Shown in pieces: positions 11,073 through 22,320 of a stretch of DNA of 64,000 bases. Position 1 is the stretch's first letter. Each line of letters starts with the position of its first letter. Under the pieces are notes generated by a model. It ran no database searches. It was not told the origin of the DNA and saw only the letters and a program-made list of their open reading frames with translations. The translations under genes were made by a program, and so were the position numbers. Where the stretch lies: assembly GCA_008933995.1 (NCBI GenBank), contig WARS01000034.1:124001-188000 (forward strand). The letters run 5' to 3'. This stretch comes from Datnioides undecimradiatus (Eukaryota > Chordata > Actinopteri > Lobotiformes > Datnioididae).

Positions 11073-14000
11073 CTGCCGGGACAAGGGAGGGAAGAGAGTC
11101 ACATCATGAAGCGCCAACTTCTCTGTTACCATGGTGATTTTGTGGCGAACAATCTGTTTAACTATTCCATACGTCCAATCTACTCCAATAAAAACTGATC
11201 GGAGGAAAAGTATTGTGTTTCCATTTTTAAAAGTTCCACACCATTTGCCGTCTGCTTAATCAGTTCTATTTTACAGAAATGTTTAAATACACTCCCGACT
11301 GTTAATGAATAGGAAACCAAGCAGGAAATTGGACCAGCTCAGCAAAACCAAAATGTAGCCGTGAAACTATTTCTCCCTAAACTTCGAAATGTACCAAGAG
11401 AACAGAGAAAAATCACTGCAGGGGGAGGAGAGAGGGGAGCAGAGTGTGGTTGTGGTTTTACTAGAACATCTAGATTGTGACCATCACCACAGTGATCAGC
11501 AACAGTTTATGCTTTCATAATTCATATTTTGATGTTAACAATAACTGACCATTGCTGGTGCTGCAGCTTTCCATACCTTACAGGCTTTCTTGTTTCAGAG
11601 GAAATGAAAGTAACCATGTCTTGTGTGCTTAGTGTTGCTAAGCTCTGACTGGACTATCAGCAAACAGCCAGTGTACGCCCCATTTCTATTAATTTAAGTA
11701 AATACCATATGGAAACATTCAGAGACATTCACTCGTGTTGTACTCAGAGAGTGTTTTCAGTCTGTTGTGGCTCAGGTGGTTGATTTCAGAGAACTGTTAA
11801 TATTAGATGGATGTTTGCCACTTTTAATTGCACTGTGTCAGCCATCCATCACAGAGGTGGATGTGAACAAAGGCTTATCTTTGGCCCCAAACACTGATGT
11901 GTGTTCTTTAAAGATGGTTAATCCACGGACAGCTGCACAGTTAAATGTTATCGGCCCCAGATAACGCTAACACAGGGCGGCTGTGTCAGTAAAACTGGCA
12001 GTAATAGACTGCGAAGGTGGGCCTGATTAAGAATAATAAGCTGCATGTGCAACAAGCAATGTAAATTACTGATATGAGGCTCCGTCAGAGCTAAACTGAA
12101 TGTTATTTCAGATCAGTAAAGTTAAAGCCTGTCAGCTCCCAGACAGAAAGAACCAGTCCAGTAAAAGTCCAGTTAAAGCTGACGCCACGTTGACTCATGT
12201 AAACTATCGGGTTCTTCCAGTGCAGCTCGCATCTCAGGACGGTAGCTGTGAAGCAAGTTCCAGCTTGTAACAAACACAAATTGTTTCCTGATTGTTTAAA
12301 TTACACAAGAGTGGTATTGATCTGTTCATCTAATTTTCCACAAATAGGCAAGTAAGTGTATTTCCCAGAATTTATTACATAAAACATTACTCAAACAGCA
12401 GGAAATGATGTGTTTGTGGGACTACTTTCACTCATGGATGAATCCAAGTTGGGTGCTGAATTGAGTCAAAACAGTGAGGCTATACTGATGCTGTGTATTT
12501 GTGTATTTCCTGATATGAAAACAAATAACTTCATTTGATCTAGATTTGTTTTTATGACACAAAAGGCGAGGAGCAGTGCCGGCGGGCTGCAGATGGAGCA
12601 GGTAGAGACGGGTTATACTAACTGAGCTGTCCTGGGGTGCAGGCTTTGAATGCAGCTCAGTCTTATCCCCGTGTAACGCGGGGTAAGTTAACACTGCAGC
12701 CCGAGGCCAAGAGACACACTCATTCATGAATAATGTTCGAAAACACAAGCGTTTATAACCTCGACAGAATATATTTTCATAAGCTAACAGCTGGGGGCAT
12801 GATTTGCCACTGGGAAGGTCGTTTTTAAAGTTTCAGTAAATATTTTATTTTCTCTGAAGTCTTTCCTGTTTCATATAAAGATAGGAACTCAGAAAGTATT
12901 TATGTGTGGGAGCAGGTTTGTGTTCTCCGTTTGTGTCTATGTGTGCGGCAGCGAAAGCGTGTGGGCGCACTTCTGAGGGAAACCTTGTTTGTGTGAATTT
13001 GTCTGCAGTGAAAGCCAGACATATCTTCGAAGAAAAATCAAATTTCAGCACTCCTCCATTTCTTTTTTCTCTCAGTTTCATCTGTTAATTTCTGTCTTCT
13101 CCTTCATCCTTTGTCCATTCTCATTAGCGTCTTACTTTAAGAGCTGCCATCTCTCCATTCCTCTGTCTCCCTTCCTTTGTTTGTGGCGTTTTCTCTTCTT
13201 CACACCTTCCTTTCTGTCTCAAGTTTTTGCTTTCACTTTAATTATACCTCTCTTCCTCTCATCTCTCCTTTCAGAAGTTTGTTTTTCCAGAGCCGCCTGT
13301 CACTTCTCTTCTCTTTTTGTTTAGATGTTATCGAAATGAACCTCTGCGTGCGCGCGTGTTTGGTGGTAGTCAATACTCCTGCTCTTTAAGCCGCCCACTC
13401 ATTTAGAGACACATTTGCTTTAAAAAAAGGGGATTTTCAAAGTCATTCGGTGGCCACAACTGTGCTGCTCATCCCAAATCGTCAACTAGGCACCGTTTCA
13501 AGTACGCTGAATTACCTATTAGGGGTTTGTTTTTGCAGTGTACGAATGGATAACTTTGGATTTATGGATGTTTACCAATCATCAGAAATACACAATGAGC
13601 AGAAGCTAGTTTACTTGGGTGAACAGCAGCTAAATATACATATTGTATGTATGTATACTGCATATATTAATCAACATATTGTGTCAGATTTTGGTCAACC
13701 TGAACATCTTCGGAAAAGAGAAGACAGAAAAGCTGTGGTTTAACCTACAAAGCTACTGTAACAAAAGTTGCGTGGCTGTGTTTTGTTGTTTTGTTTTACT
13801 GGCGCCATTTTGGACGAGTAGGTGTGTTTTCACAGGACAAATTGGAAAATAGGGAGGACAAACATTTCATTTAGTCTGCGCTGGAATAAATGAATAAATA
13901 CATAACATAAAATTACTTACAGACAAGTGCTGGGACAAACAGATGCATGCAAAGAGACAGAAATTCAAACAGGGCAAGTAAAATAAACAGTGGACAAAGA

Positions 14001-14180
14001 AGAAATGAAGGTATAAAATAACCATAAAACAAAAATATGTAGCTAAGAGTTTAACAAAAAATGAGAATGAGACATTAATGTTGTATTTAAATGCTGAGGT
14101 TCATTAAATGTTTATGCTAAAAGAAGGAACGCAAGTGTAAAAAGAGGAAAAGCAGACAGCTTGGACTCTAAAACACTCAC
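11073..14180 (-). other. intron between exons 21 and 20b
   Basis: 3.1 kb. A pyrimidine-rich plus-strand stretch (purine in the transcript) occupies about 13045-13325. The remainder shows nothing recognisable. Confidence 0.85.
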
Positions 14181-14309
14181 CCGACATCGGTCCAGCTGCA
14201 CCTTGAGTGGTTCTGGTTCAGATGCTGGAGGCGCCTGGACTTTGAGCCAGTTCTCACTGCTGTCCACAGCCTGCTCACACTGCTCATACAAGCTGTAGAA
14301 GGCCAGTAC
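14181..14309 (-). CDS. dmd: dmd exon 20b (3' part of human exon 20; spectrin repeat 5)
   Basis: Forty-three codons (129 bp, phase 0/0). It reads VLAFYSLYEQCEQAVDSSEN then WLKVQAPPASEPEPLKVQL, against human IIAFYNQLQQLEQMTTTAEN and WLKIQPTTPSEPTAIKSQL. The acceptor is tgtgtcctgcag|GTA, with a TG array about 17 bases upstream, and the donor is CGG|gtgagt. In human this sequence continues straight from exon 20a. Confidence 0.96.
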
Positions 14310-14323
14310 CTGCAGGACACAGG

Positions 14324-14326
<3 letters not shown>

Positions 14327-14354
<28 letters not shown>
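14327..14354. repeat. (CA)14 before exon 20b
   Basis: TG in the transcript, about 17 bases before the exon 20b acceptor. Confidence 0.94.
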
Positions 14355-14359
<5 letters not shown>

Positions 14360-14699
14360 CTCACATTTTGAATAAAAGGTGAAGAAAAGCCTCCGTTCAA
14401 TTCCCACAAAGACACAAGCAAACGCCCACGCAACATCTGTCTTCTTTCACAAACTCTTCCTGAATTTGCCGGAGAGCTGCGTGAGAAGTCAGGATGACCA
14501 AACTTTCTCCACACCTGTCATAACCTGAGAGTGAGTCACATCGAAACCCTCACTCTGTGCATGAATGTCAGATTTGCTGTTTTAGGTCTATACATGGTAA
14601 AAAAGGTTGGTTAGAACCTCACTGTGTTATTCACTGCCTTTAGTCTACATGAGGAACAAGCACACAAATGAACGTAAAAAGGAGAGGATAGGGGCAGAC

Positions 14700-14718
14700 G
14701 TGTGTGTGTGTGTGTGTG
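14700..14718. repeat. (TG)9 after exon 20a
   Basis: CA in the transcript, after gtatatata at the exon 20a donor. Confidence 0.92.
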
Positions 14719-14727
14719 TATATATAC

Positions 14728-14840
14728 CTTTGCCTGGTAAGCGAGCCACGCCAGCCTGTCTGCCAACAGGGCACAGAATCCCGCCCAGCGCTGGTTCAGC
14801 TGCTCCGCTGCCTGGGCAATGTCATCTGCACGACTCCCCT
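14728..14840 (-). CDS. dmd: dmd exon 20a (5' part of human exon 20; spectrin repeat 4)
   Basis: 113 bp, phase 1 in and 0 out. It reads ADDIAQAAEQLNQRW then LLADRLAWLAYQAK, against human ADSIKQASEQLNSRW and LLSERLNWLEYQNN. The acceptor is a run of 19 C followed by ag|AGGGG, and the donor is AAG|gtatat, running into a CA array. With exon 20b it sums to 242 bp, exactly human exon 20. The break falls close to the boundary between spectrin repeats 4 and 5. Confidence 0.95.
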
Positions 14841-14842
14841 CT

Positions 14843-14861
14843 GGGGGGGGGGGGGGGGGGG
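14843..14861. repeat. G19 run (C19 in transcript) at exon 20a acceptor
   Basis: Nineteen consecutive G on plus directly against the acceptor AG of exon 20a. Confidence 0.95.
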
Positions 14862-15423
14862 CAGACGGAGAAAGAGAGGGACTGTCACACACACACACAC
14901 ACACACACATATGCACAGTGATACATGCTTCACAGTCCACACGGGCTCGACTGGGCTCTCTCCGTCAGGGACAGACATAAATACACACGCGCTCCATGCA
15001 CACAAAATCCGGTGAATGTCGTCTGTAGGAGAGGCGCCATCAATAATCTGCACAACATGTAAGCTACAAAAACTGTTTATCTGCCTGCCCACTGAACACA
15101 CACACACACACACACACACACCTCACTGGGCATTCACACTCACCGCTGACTGACATTTTTTTTGATGTAAATGGCCAATTTAAAGTGCGCGTAAAAACTC
15201 CAGTGCCTGGAAAATGAAAACCTCCAAGAGGTTCCAGGAGGGAAAAATCAATGCTAAAGTTGTACAATGGATGGATTCACATCCCTTCCCTGAAAAGGGC
15301 AAACCCAACCCCATTGGCTGGATGATAATTGGACCTGGAAGAGCAGCATCCTGGCTCGCATGTCGCATCTGGCATGCAAACAGGCTAGAGATTGCTTCTC
15401 CTTCCTGTAATCGTAGCTCAATT

Positions 15424-15470
15424 ATGTTCCATTTACATTTACATGTCAAGACTTTGGCTGATGCTGTTTT
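15424..15470 (+). repeat. possible small dispersed-repeat piece
   Basis: ATTTACATTTACATGTC followed by TTTGGCTGATGCTGTT resembles a very common fish motif with TTTGGC(T/A)GA(T/C)GCT. It is too short for assignment. Confidence 0.3.
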
Positions 15471-16296
15471 CCATTAAAGCACGCGAGGAATACAATAGCA
15501 TAAGCTTGATTGTGGATAAGTGGCATTACGTATGATCCTGGATCTGAAGGAAGGTCAAGGTCACACTTCTCGTAGCAGTAAAGTAGTAAGTTTCATTTCA
15601 AAGAGCTATGCTAAATCTGATATTCAGAGCCAAAACAACACTGAATGCTTCCTGCTAACAAACACTGTGCACGCATCAAAGCCTGATATTTTGCATTCCT
15701 CTGTGCCTCCTTGGACTAATGGACCATTGTGAACGCTCCCGAGTCAGATCGCAGTCAACATTTTCCTGTTTTTCTCATTACTGAATGTGAAATACAAGCC
15801 TGTACTTAATTAGCATTAAATATTGGCTAGTTTGCTTATTTACTTGAGTTTAGTTCAGAGATGGCTCACTGGTATCTGACAGCACCTGTTGCTTGTGGTC
15901 ACATAATGCATTTGGAGATTCATTCTTTAGCTTTTTAAAGGTTCTTTCAGGGTTGAACTGCATTATTTTACAAGTTGGCTAATGTTTGGGCATGCCCTGT
16001 TTGAATGGTAGTTAGAGCGGGAGCGGGAATGAATAAAGAAAAGTGAAAAGTATAAAATTAAGTGTTTTCTGCTTTCAGAGGCCCCAACAATTGCACAAGG
16101 ACAGTGGAGAGGACGGATGGAGGAAACATCTCTCTCTCTCTCTCTTTCTCTGTCTGTTCCTCTCTCTATCAGTGTTTCTATGGAGACAAGGAGAGAGGGT
16201 GGGACAGGTAGAGGCGTTGCCATGGGGACAGACCAGACAGGGTGTGCGTGCATGTGTTTGTATGCATGTGAATGAGTGCGTGTGTGTGCACATTAC

Positions 16297-16375
16297 CCTG
16301 CTCGACCAGGGTCTGCGCCGTGCGCGTCGCCTCCTGAAGCTTTCTGTACTTCTCCGGCCGCTCTCTGTCTATCGC
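16297..16375 (-). CDS. dmd: dmd exon 19 (spectrin repeat 4)
   Basis: 79 bp against 88 in human, phase 0 in and 1 out. It reads AIDRERPEKYRKLQEATRTA then QTLVEQ; the human MVN that follows EQM-type sequence is absent, a three-codon deletion at the exon's 3' end that keeps the frame. The acceptor is tttgccatag|GCG and the donor CAGG|gtaatg. It is the shortest of the exons that are undivided relative to human. Confidence 0.93.
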
Positions 16376-18484
16376 CTATGGCAAAGAGAAAGAGAGGTGA
16401 GGACAGAGAGTGACGGCACTGAGTGAGATATAGGAAGTTAAAGGACAAGAGGCAGACAAGGAGAGGCAGGAAGACAAATAGAGCGACAGGCCGACAGCAG
16501 GAGAATTATTATTTATTACAAAGACAGATTAGAAACCCCCAAAATCAATGTCCAATTCAACAGAGTATTACCTCCACAGAACGACAGATCCTGTAGCTTT
16601 CATCCACCTCTGATCTTATTCTGCTGCGACATTTAGTCGGAGCATGTCTGGTCATTTTGTGGGCGAACGACAGGAAGGTTCGAGGGTTACAGACGGCTCA
16701 TTGATCATTTTAAAGTCTAATTCTGTGTGGCTGTAATGTTTTAGCAGGATATGGTTTATGCTTTGTTCAAGGTATAAGTTCAAGTGTTCAAGTCGGTTGT
16801 CACAAACACCACTGACCACTTCAGAACAGCTGTCCACAGACTTCTGGTTGACAACCATTACACTGCCTATGGCAACTACAAATAGAAGCTGATAGTTTAT
16901 AAATGCAGGGTAAAAGAACAGCGATGAAATAGTATTTTTATCCACATACATAATTCCTCTTGTTTCTACTTTGTTGTAATCAAAAAACAAAACTCAACAC
17001 CTTCTGATGTTTTTCACATGAAAAGCCTATTTGTAACAGACAGGCTGCAAAGCTTTTATTGTAGATGTTTGAGAGAAAGTGTTGTCAGGATAGGGGAAAC
17101 GATAAAGTAAGACGTCTGGATTTAATCCCGCAAATAGACATTACAATGAATTCTTCAATAAAAAGGGTAAACATCTCCCCGGTAGAGAGATCCAACACCC
17201 TTACCCTGTGAACGGGATGAAGTCCAGACTCATTTTGCTTTCTAATATGGCGTTGTGCTGTGTCTTATATAAGCTGCTGCACAGAGTCGAGCTGACAGCA
17301 AAGCTGAACGGGCAACCAAGATCAGAGGAGATTCTGAAGGAGCTGCCTACCTAAAACTCATCAGTTTGCATCCATTACCGTGGCTCATTTGTAACACCAG
17401 TAGTTACTTTAACATCTTGTTCACAAACAGTGCTTAAAGGCCTCATACATTGTTTATGGGGGTGACAGAGCTTAACTCATTTATTATGAATGATTTGTTA
17501 GCACATTTGTAATTGCTGACTAATAGTCACACCAGTTTGTGTTAATCTGCAGCTCAAATTGTTTATCATGAGCGACCATGCATCAGCGCTTTATGAGCCA
17601 TTCGTAAGCATTATCTATTCAGAAGTGTTTCTAATTCATTATGAATGTCTTCATATGAGTGGAGGCGTATAAATTGTTTGCTGCCTCTAATTTAAAGTTG
17701 TGGCCAATGGCAGTCATTTGTGTAAAGAACGCGGACTAAGTGGAAAAGTATAATGTGCTGAGTGAGTTATTACAGTGTTTTGTATGTGATGTTAAAGCGA
17801 GGGTTTGTGATTCTGAGAAAATGCCATTATTCTTAATTTGATTCATTCAAAGTTGAAGCAGACAAACTGTTTTTAGTTCAAAAGCTTTAAAACATCCTGC
17901 ACACTACCCGCCCAGCACCAAACCACGGTTTCTGGCCTTTTCACTCCGTTATTGGCTTTTAAAACACCTTTTGCAACTTTGTTTTATCAAATTTGGTGAA
18001 AACACCATTTGGGTGGACCTTAACTCCTCTGACCTGAATAGATAAATTGCAAAAATACATAAACTACACAACTTTTTGAAACCATGCAACATTTAACAGA
18101 GTAGCTGAAGAGTTGACCTCTTGACCTATATCTAATGCTACAAGAGTTGTTGCCATATTTTAGATGCCCTTGATTTCTGTGTTTACACTGTTTGCGGTCT
18201 CTGTTAGAGGACAAATCCCATCAGCTGACAAGCACAAGTAGCCGCTGTATATAAGTTTCTGAACTCCACAGTCATTATGGACACTTTGCTGCATCTCATT
18301 CTTCCACCGAGCGACATCAGCATTTGTCCTGTATGCATAATTACAGTTCAGAGTGTCCTCACAGGTATGATTGCTATGTGGAAGGTAAAATTCATTTCTA
18401 ACCCAGCTGTGTGACGGAACCTTGTTATTTCAGCATCACAGGTCTCTGCAGATTAAGCTCTGTGGGGTGTCTGTCTCTCACACA

Positions 18485-18533
<49 letters not shown>

Positions 18534-18539
18534 TTTTAC
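16376..18539 (-). other. intron between exons 19 and 18
   Basis: 2.2 kb. The sense 3' end is pyrimidine-rich (16380-16500). Around 17450-17660 there are repeated TTATGAATG / CATTCGTAAGC-like words resembling a worn inverted-repeat element, which I cannot assign. A (CA)n array abuts exon 18 (18479-18529). Confidence 0.8.
18479..18529. repeat. (CA)25 beside exon 18 donor
   Basis: TG in the transcript, 11 bases past exon 18. Confidence 0.95.
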
Positions 18540-18663
18540 CTGCACTTTGTCATGCAGCTCCTGAATGCTCCCGTCTTTGCGAGACACTGAGAACTCGGGG
18601 CTCTGTAGGATGGCCTCGCCGCGGGTCATGTAGCTGTGGACCTCTGTGAAGTCCACGTCAAAC
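18540..18663 (-). CDS. dmd: dmd exon 18 (start of spectrin repeat 4)
   Basis: 124 bp, equal to human exon 18, phase 2 in and 0 out. It reads FDVDFTEVHSYMTRGEAIL then QSPEFSVSRKDG, against human LDVDITELHSWITRSEAVL and QSPEFAIFRKEG. The acceptor is gtgcaccctcag|GTT and the donor CAG|gtaaaa. A long TG array in the sense strand starts 11 bases into the next intron. The conserved first-helix Trp of human is Tyr here. Confidence 0.96.
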
Positions 18664-19095
18664 CTGAGGGTGCACGTGCACAGAAACACACACACGCATA
18701 CATATTACACAAAAGATGCTTGCATCCAGTCACTAATGCTAATCAAGTAAAGTACTCTAGTCACATGAAACTGAGTAACTTGAGTAAATGTAATGTAAAG
18801 CAGATTCTGTTCTAAGGTCACTTGCTTCACTACTCTCTACAAGATGATTTCCACAATCTCCTACTTCACTACTATCACTCTGTAGGTTTCATTTCAAGCT
18901 GGCCTCTATTATCACCATGACAGATACTCATTATCAGTATCTGCAGTGTTTCATCACCTACCTGCTGAGATAAGACAGCAGAAAGGGGTGCATGAAACTG
19001 AACATTTCACACGAGTTAGAAATGAAGCTTTTCATGTCATAATACTAATTATAATTCAAAGTGGACGTCCTCAGTGGGGAAACACACACACCAAC
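18664..19095 (-). other. intron between exons 18 and 17
   Basis: 432 bp, gttggt...cctcag. No recognisable feature beyond a short TG stretch at the donor. Confidence 0.88.
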
Positions 19096-19265
19096 CTCTT
19101 CCTGAGTTCAGAATCCACCACGACTTGTCTCTTCTTCTGTGGTGGCGGCGACTCTCGGGTCTGGCGCACGGCTGACACCTTCTCCCTCGTTGTCACCTTG
19201 GTAACGGTCGCTGTGACAGAGTGGGTCAGCTCGGACTGCTGGGACACGCTGACGGCAGATGAGAG
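19096..19265 (-). CDS. dmd: dmd exon 17 (hinge 2)
   Basis: 170 bp against 176 in human, with the same phases (0 in, 2 out). It carries TKVTTREKVS and then ESPPPQKKRQVVVDSELRKR; human has ELPPPPPQKKRQ, so the proline run is two residues shorter. Hinge 2 separates spectrin repeats 3 and 4. The rest is Ser/Thr/Val-rich as in human. The acceptor is gcgctctcag|CTC. The donor AG|gttggtgtgtgtg is weak and runs into a short TG stretch. Confidence 0.95.
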
Positions 19266-19399
19266 CTGAGAGCGCGCGCAAGAAATAAATTTAGACAAGC
19301 TGCACACAACAGCAGGTGCTACATCAGTTTACAAGGATCTGTCAAAATCATACAGATCCCAAATCACCACTTAACACACTCTCACATCTGTCTGAGTGC

Positions 19400-19449
<50 letters not shown>

Positions 19450-21580
19450 ACACTCAGAGCGCGACAGTGTCCTTGAGAGTCAAAGTTCGGTTACATCAGT
19501 CAGACATTATCACCAAAAGAACATGTGCCAGGAAGCGTGTAGAGCTTCGATGACAACTGTAGACATGAGTGTGTGCGTGCGTGTGTGTGTGTGAGTGTGT
19601 GTACTCAAACAGCTGTGAGATGCTTGAGCAGTGACTTGGGATTTGTGTGACTCTGACAGATTGCAAGTGCACACAAGTATGGGGAAACGCATCGCATGTT
19701 CTGATGAAGATGTGCACTTATTCTAATTCTGAGCATTGTTTTATTTCTATAAGCGTGTGTGTTTGTTTGGTGTGTGTGTGTGTACGTGCGTGCATGTTCG
19801 TTGCGTCAGGGAAGAGCCTAATGACAGTTAAGGGGTGAGTACAACTGCTGGGATAGCCTTGGTACCATGGAAACATGCGTGTGCTGCTGTAGTGGTGGAG
19901 TGTGCCCGCAGAGGTCAGTCTGCTAATTATCTGACTGATTATGATGGACAAGTAATTGGGAGAGAGAGACAAAGAGGCAGAGAGAGACTGGTGTACGGAA
20001 GATGGCGTAACAACTGTGACACACTTTTTGTAAATTGTTCGTGTTGTTATTAGATGTTAAATGTGTTTTATTAATTGCTCATTATTCAGCTTATTGTCGT
20101 CCTTGTAAGGTTACATTTGCTCTCATGCCGATGTTAGTGAGGAACTCTGGATCAACACAAGCGCAACACTGTGACGTCAGCAGGATCCCGATCCAGATGG
20201 ATGTTGTAATGTATCAAATAAACCATCATCCAACTTCTGTGTGCCTGATACAGCCATGACCGATGTGCGCAACCTTATGTGACAAGTTACTTTATGATGG
20301 ATGCGCATCTGTGTGTGCCTGTTTACTTACAGTGTAAGTACATATGTTTATGTATGTTCTTGTATCCGTGATGGCAAAGCTTTGTTTTATTCTGCTTTGT
20401 TCCTACTGAAAATGAATTTCATGAAAGGCTACAACTGTTCTGACATCCCCACACTGAGTATACGGCTCGATTTAAAAAAAAAAAAGGTTCAGAAATGTCC
20501 TAACCATATTTATAAATGTGATTAAATGAAATTTGTACAGTACACTTTCTAAAAATAAATATAAAAAATAAATTTAAAAAAAAATAAATCATATTCCTGT
20601 TTTTCTGCAAACCCAACCTGGTTGATGAGGCTTCAAGGCGACTGTAGCAGAGTTAAGGAACTTTTACTGCCCTGCAATGAACCTTTGACGCAGTGTTAAA
20701 AGAAAAAATTTGACATTTTTATAAAAAAAAAAGAGAAAATGCTGCCTGAGAAAGATTAATTCAGGACACGAAGGTTTCTTTATAAGCTGAAAAATAATTC
20801 CAATCATTTACTGAATGCTCGGCGTGAATCTCTCCAGAGGGCGCGAAATAAAAAAAACATTACAGTGCAGTATCTTTATCAGCGCAATTGAAAAACCACA
20901 GGAACACTTTGTCTTTATCTTATCAGTTGTCAGCGAGCATGTCAGTTTTAAAAAGCACAAATGTGACGACAGAGGCAGAGATAAAGGCGGAGGGTTTTTA
21001 CTGAGAGCGCGCGGTTACAGGAGGAGGCGAGAGAGCAGCAGGAGCAATCGAACATTGGCGGAAAAGCGATTAGGAGGAGTGATAATTGTATGACAGCGCT
21101 GACTGAAAGCACCTCCTTCATCAGTGTGTTTGCTCAGGACAGTGCAGGCAGGAAAGGAGCCTACGCTGACTAACATTAACCTCTATAGGTATTCAATAGA
21201 TTCATTTCCTCTGTCCCTGAAGCCAAACATTTGCAGCTCCCAGGCCAGACGGACAAATGTCACCTACAGGACTGCAGACGAAAGAGCATTTTGTTAAACG
21301 GGCTGTTTCAGACAATGTTTAAAGAGCCCTTGTGGCTCAATTTTCTGTTCTCAAAGCTGTTCAAGCTGTTTATCCTTAATCAGTGTTTTCTTTTTAAATC
21401 TCTAACTTCCTGCTGGTTTCCATTCTACTTCCTAATCACAAGCTGATTAAGATGTGAGCCACTGAGTGAACCAAATGAAGCTGTAATCAGCCGAGCAGCA
21501 GGACAGCAAAGTTTGTCAAACTCTGACCAGGCCAGGCCGTGCTGTGGGCCTTAGCATAAACACCAGACTGTGTGCTGTAC
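19266..21580 (-). other. intron between exons 17 and 16
   Basis: 2.3 kb. It holds a CA array (19403-19452) and a TG stretch (19574-19603). From 20465 to 20740 it is very A-rich. No gene seen. Confidence 0.85.
19403..19452. repeat. (CA)n microsatellite
   Basis: About 24 units in the intron after exon 17's 5' side; more than 130 bases from exon 17. Confidence 0.93.
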
Positions 21581-21760
21581 CTGGGAGCTGCTCATCTCCA
21601 GACTCTGCACCAGTCGGTCCCAGCGCTGGGCGAAGCTGTCCAGTCTGGCCTCCAGTTTGCTGGCCACCTCTTTGTTCTTGACGCTGGACAGCAGGTCCTG
21701 GCTCATGGAGCACAGCCTGTCCATGGTGGGACGCTTCACCTCCAGCTCCGCCTTCACCGT
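21581..21760 (-). CDS. dmd: dmd exon 16 (spectrin repeat 3)
   Basis: Sixty codons (180 bp, phase 0/0), identical in length to human exon 16 (residues 605-664). It contains MSQDLLSSVKNKEVASKLE and LDSFAQRWDRLVQSLE, matching human LKQDLLSTLKNKSVTQKTE and LDNFARCWDNLVQKLE. This is the remainder of spectrin repeat 3, ending at the border with hinge 2. The acceptor is tgctccaccag|ACG and the donor CAG|gtacag. Confidence 0.97.
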
Positions 21761-21892
21761 CTGGTGGAGCACATATAAAGACACACACACATGCACAACA
21801 TATGCTGTGGATTTAAGGCTTCTGGTCACGGCACTGAAGTCACTTCATGTGTGGCATCTTTTCGATAAATAAAAATAGATCTGTTGGCTCAC

Positions 21893-22000
21893 AGCAAGAC
21901 GGCGGAGGCAGGCCACCATCTCCGCCTGGTCCTTGAGGTTGGAGGTTTTAATAGAGCGAACTAGGTCCTCCTTCTGAGTCAGCCAGGAGTCAAATAAACA
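21893..22000 (-). CDS. dmd: dmd exon 15 (spectrin repeat 3)
   Basis: Thirty-six codons (108 bp, phase 0/0), the same as human exon 15. It starts CLFDSWLTQKEDLV, matching CLFSAWLSEKEDAV, and ends CLRRLA. It encodes the first helix of spectrin repeat 3. The acceptor is ccctcatag|TGT, preceded by about 300 bases of pyrimidine-rich intron, and the donor is GCT|gtgagc. Only 132 bp separate it from exon 16. Confidence 0.97.
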
Positions 22001-22004
22001 CTAT

Positions 22005-22320
22005 GAGGGAGAGTTAAAGAGGACAGGTGGGGGCAAAAGGAGGAGAAAGGATGGAGGCAAGAGGTAGGAGGAGAGGAAACAGGGAGGGAGGAAATGAGGG
22101 GAAAGGAGACAAGAGGAAAAGAGAGGACATGAGCAGCAGTAGAGAGGAGAGGTAACGAGGAGATGGAGCACAATGGGAAAGGAACGAAGGAAAGGAGAGG
22201 AGAGGTAATGAGATGAGGAGGCGAGGAGATAGAAGAGGATAGATGAGCAAAGAGGAGAAGGAGAGAGGAAACAGGAAACGAGTCGGGGAGAGAGGGAGCA
22301 GGAGGAGAGAGAAATCTTAT
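22005..22320. repeat. purine-rich low-complexity block (pyrimidine in transcript)
   Basis: About 300 bases almost entirely A and G on plus, with GGAGAGG-type words, starting at the exon 15 acceptor. Confidence 0.9.

Larger units (their letters stand above)
14310..14727 (-). other. extra intron inside human exon 20
   Basis: 418 bp, phase 0, gtatat...ctgcag. A CA array lies just past the donor and a TG array just before the acceptor (sense). Human has no intron here. Confidence 0.92.
14841..16296 (-). other. intron between exons 20a and 19
   Basis: 1.5 kb. It contains the C19 acceptor tract, CA arrays at 14886-14908 and 15096-15121, and a possible small dispersed-repeat piece at 15424-15470. 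Confidence 0.85.

Noticed and set aside
11764..11800. Possible tRNA-derived SINE head (GGCTCAGGTGGTTGA)
   Set aside because: No B box at the right spacing and no tail; chance similarity.
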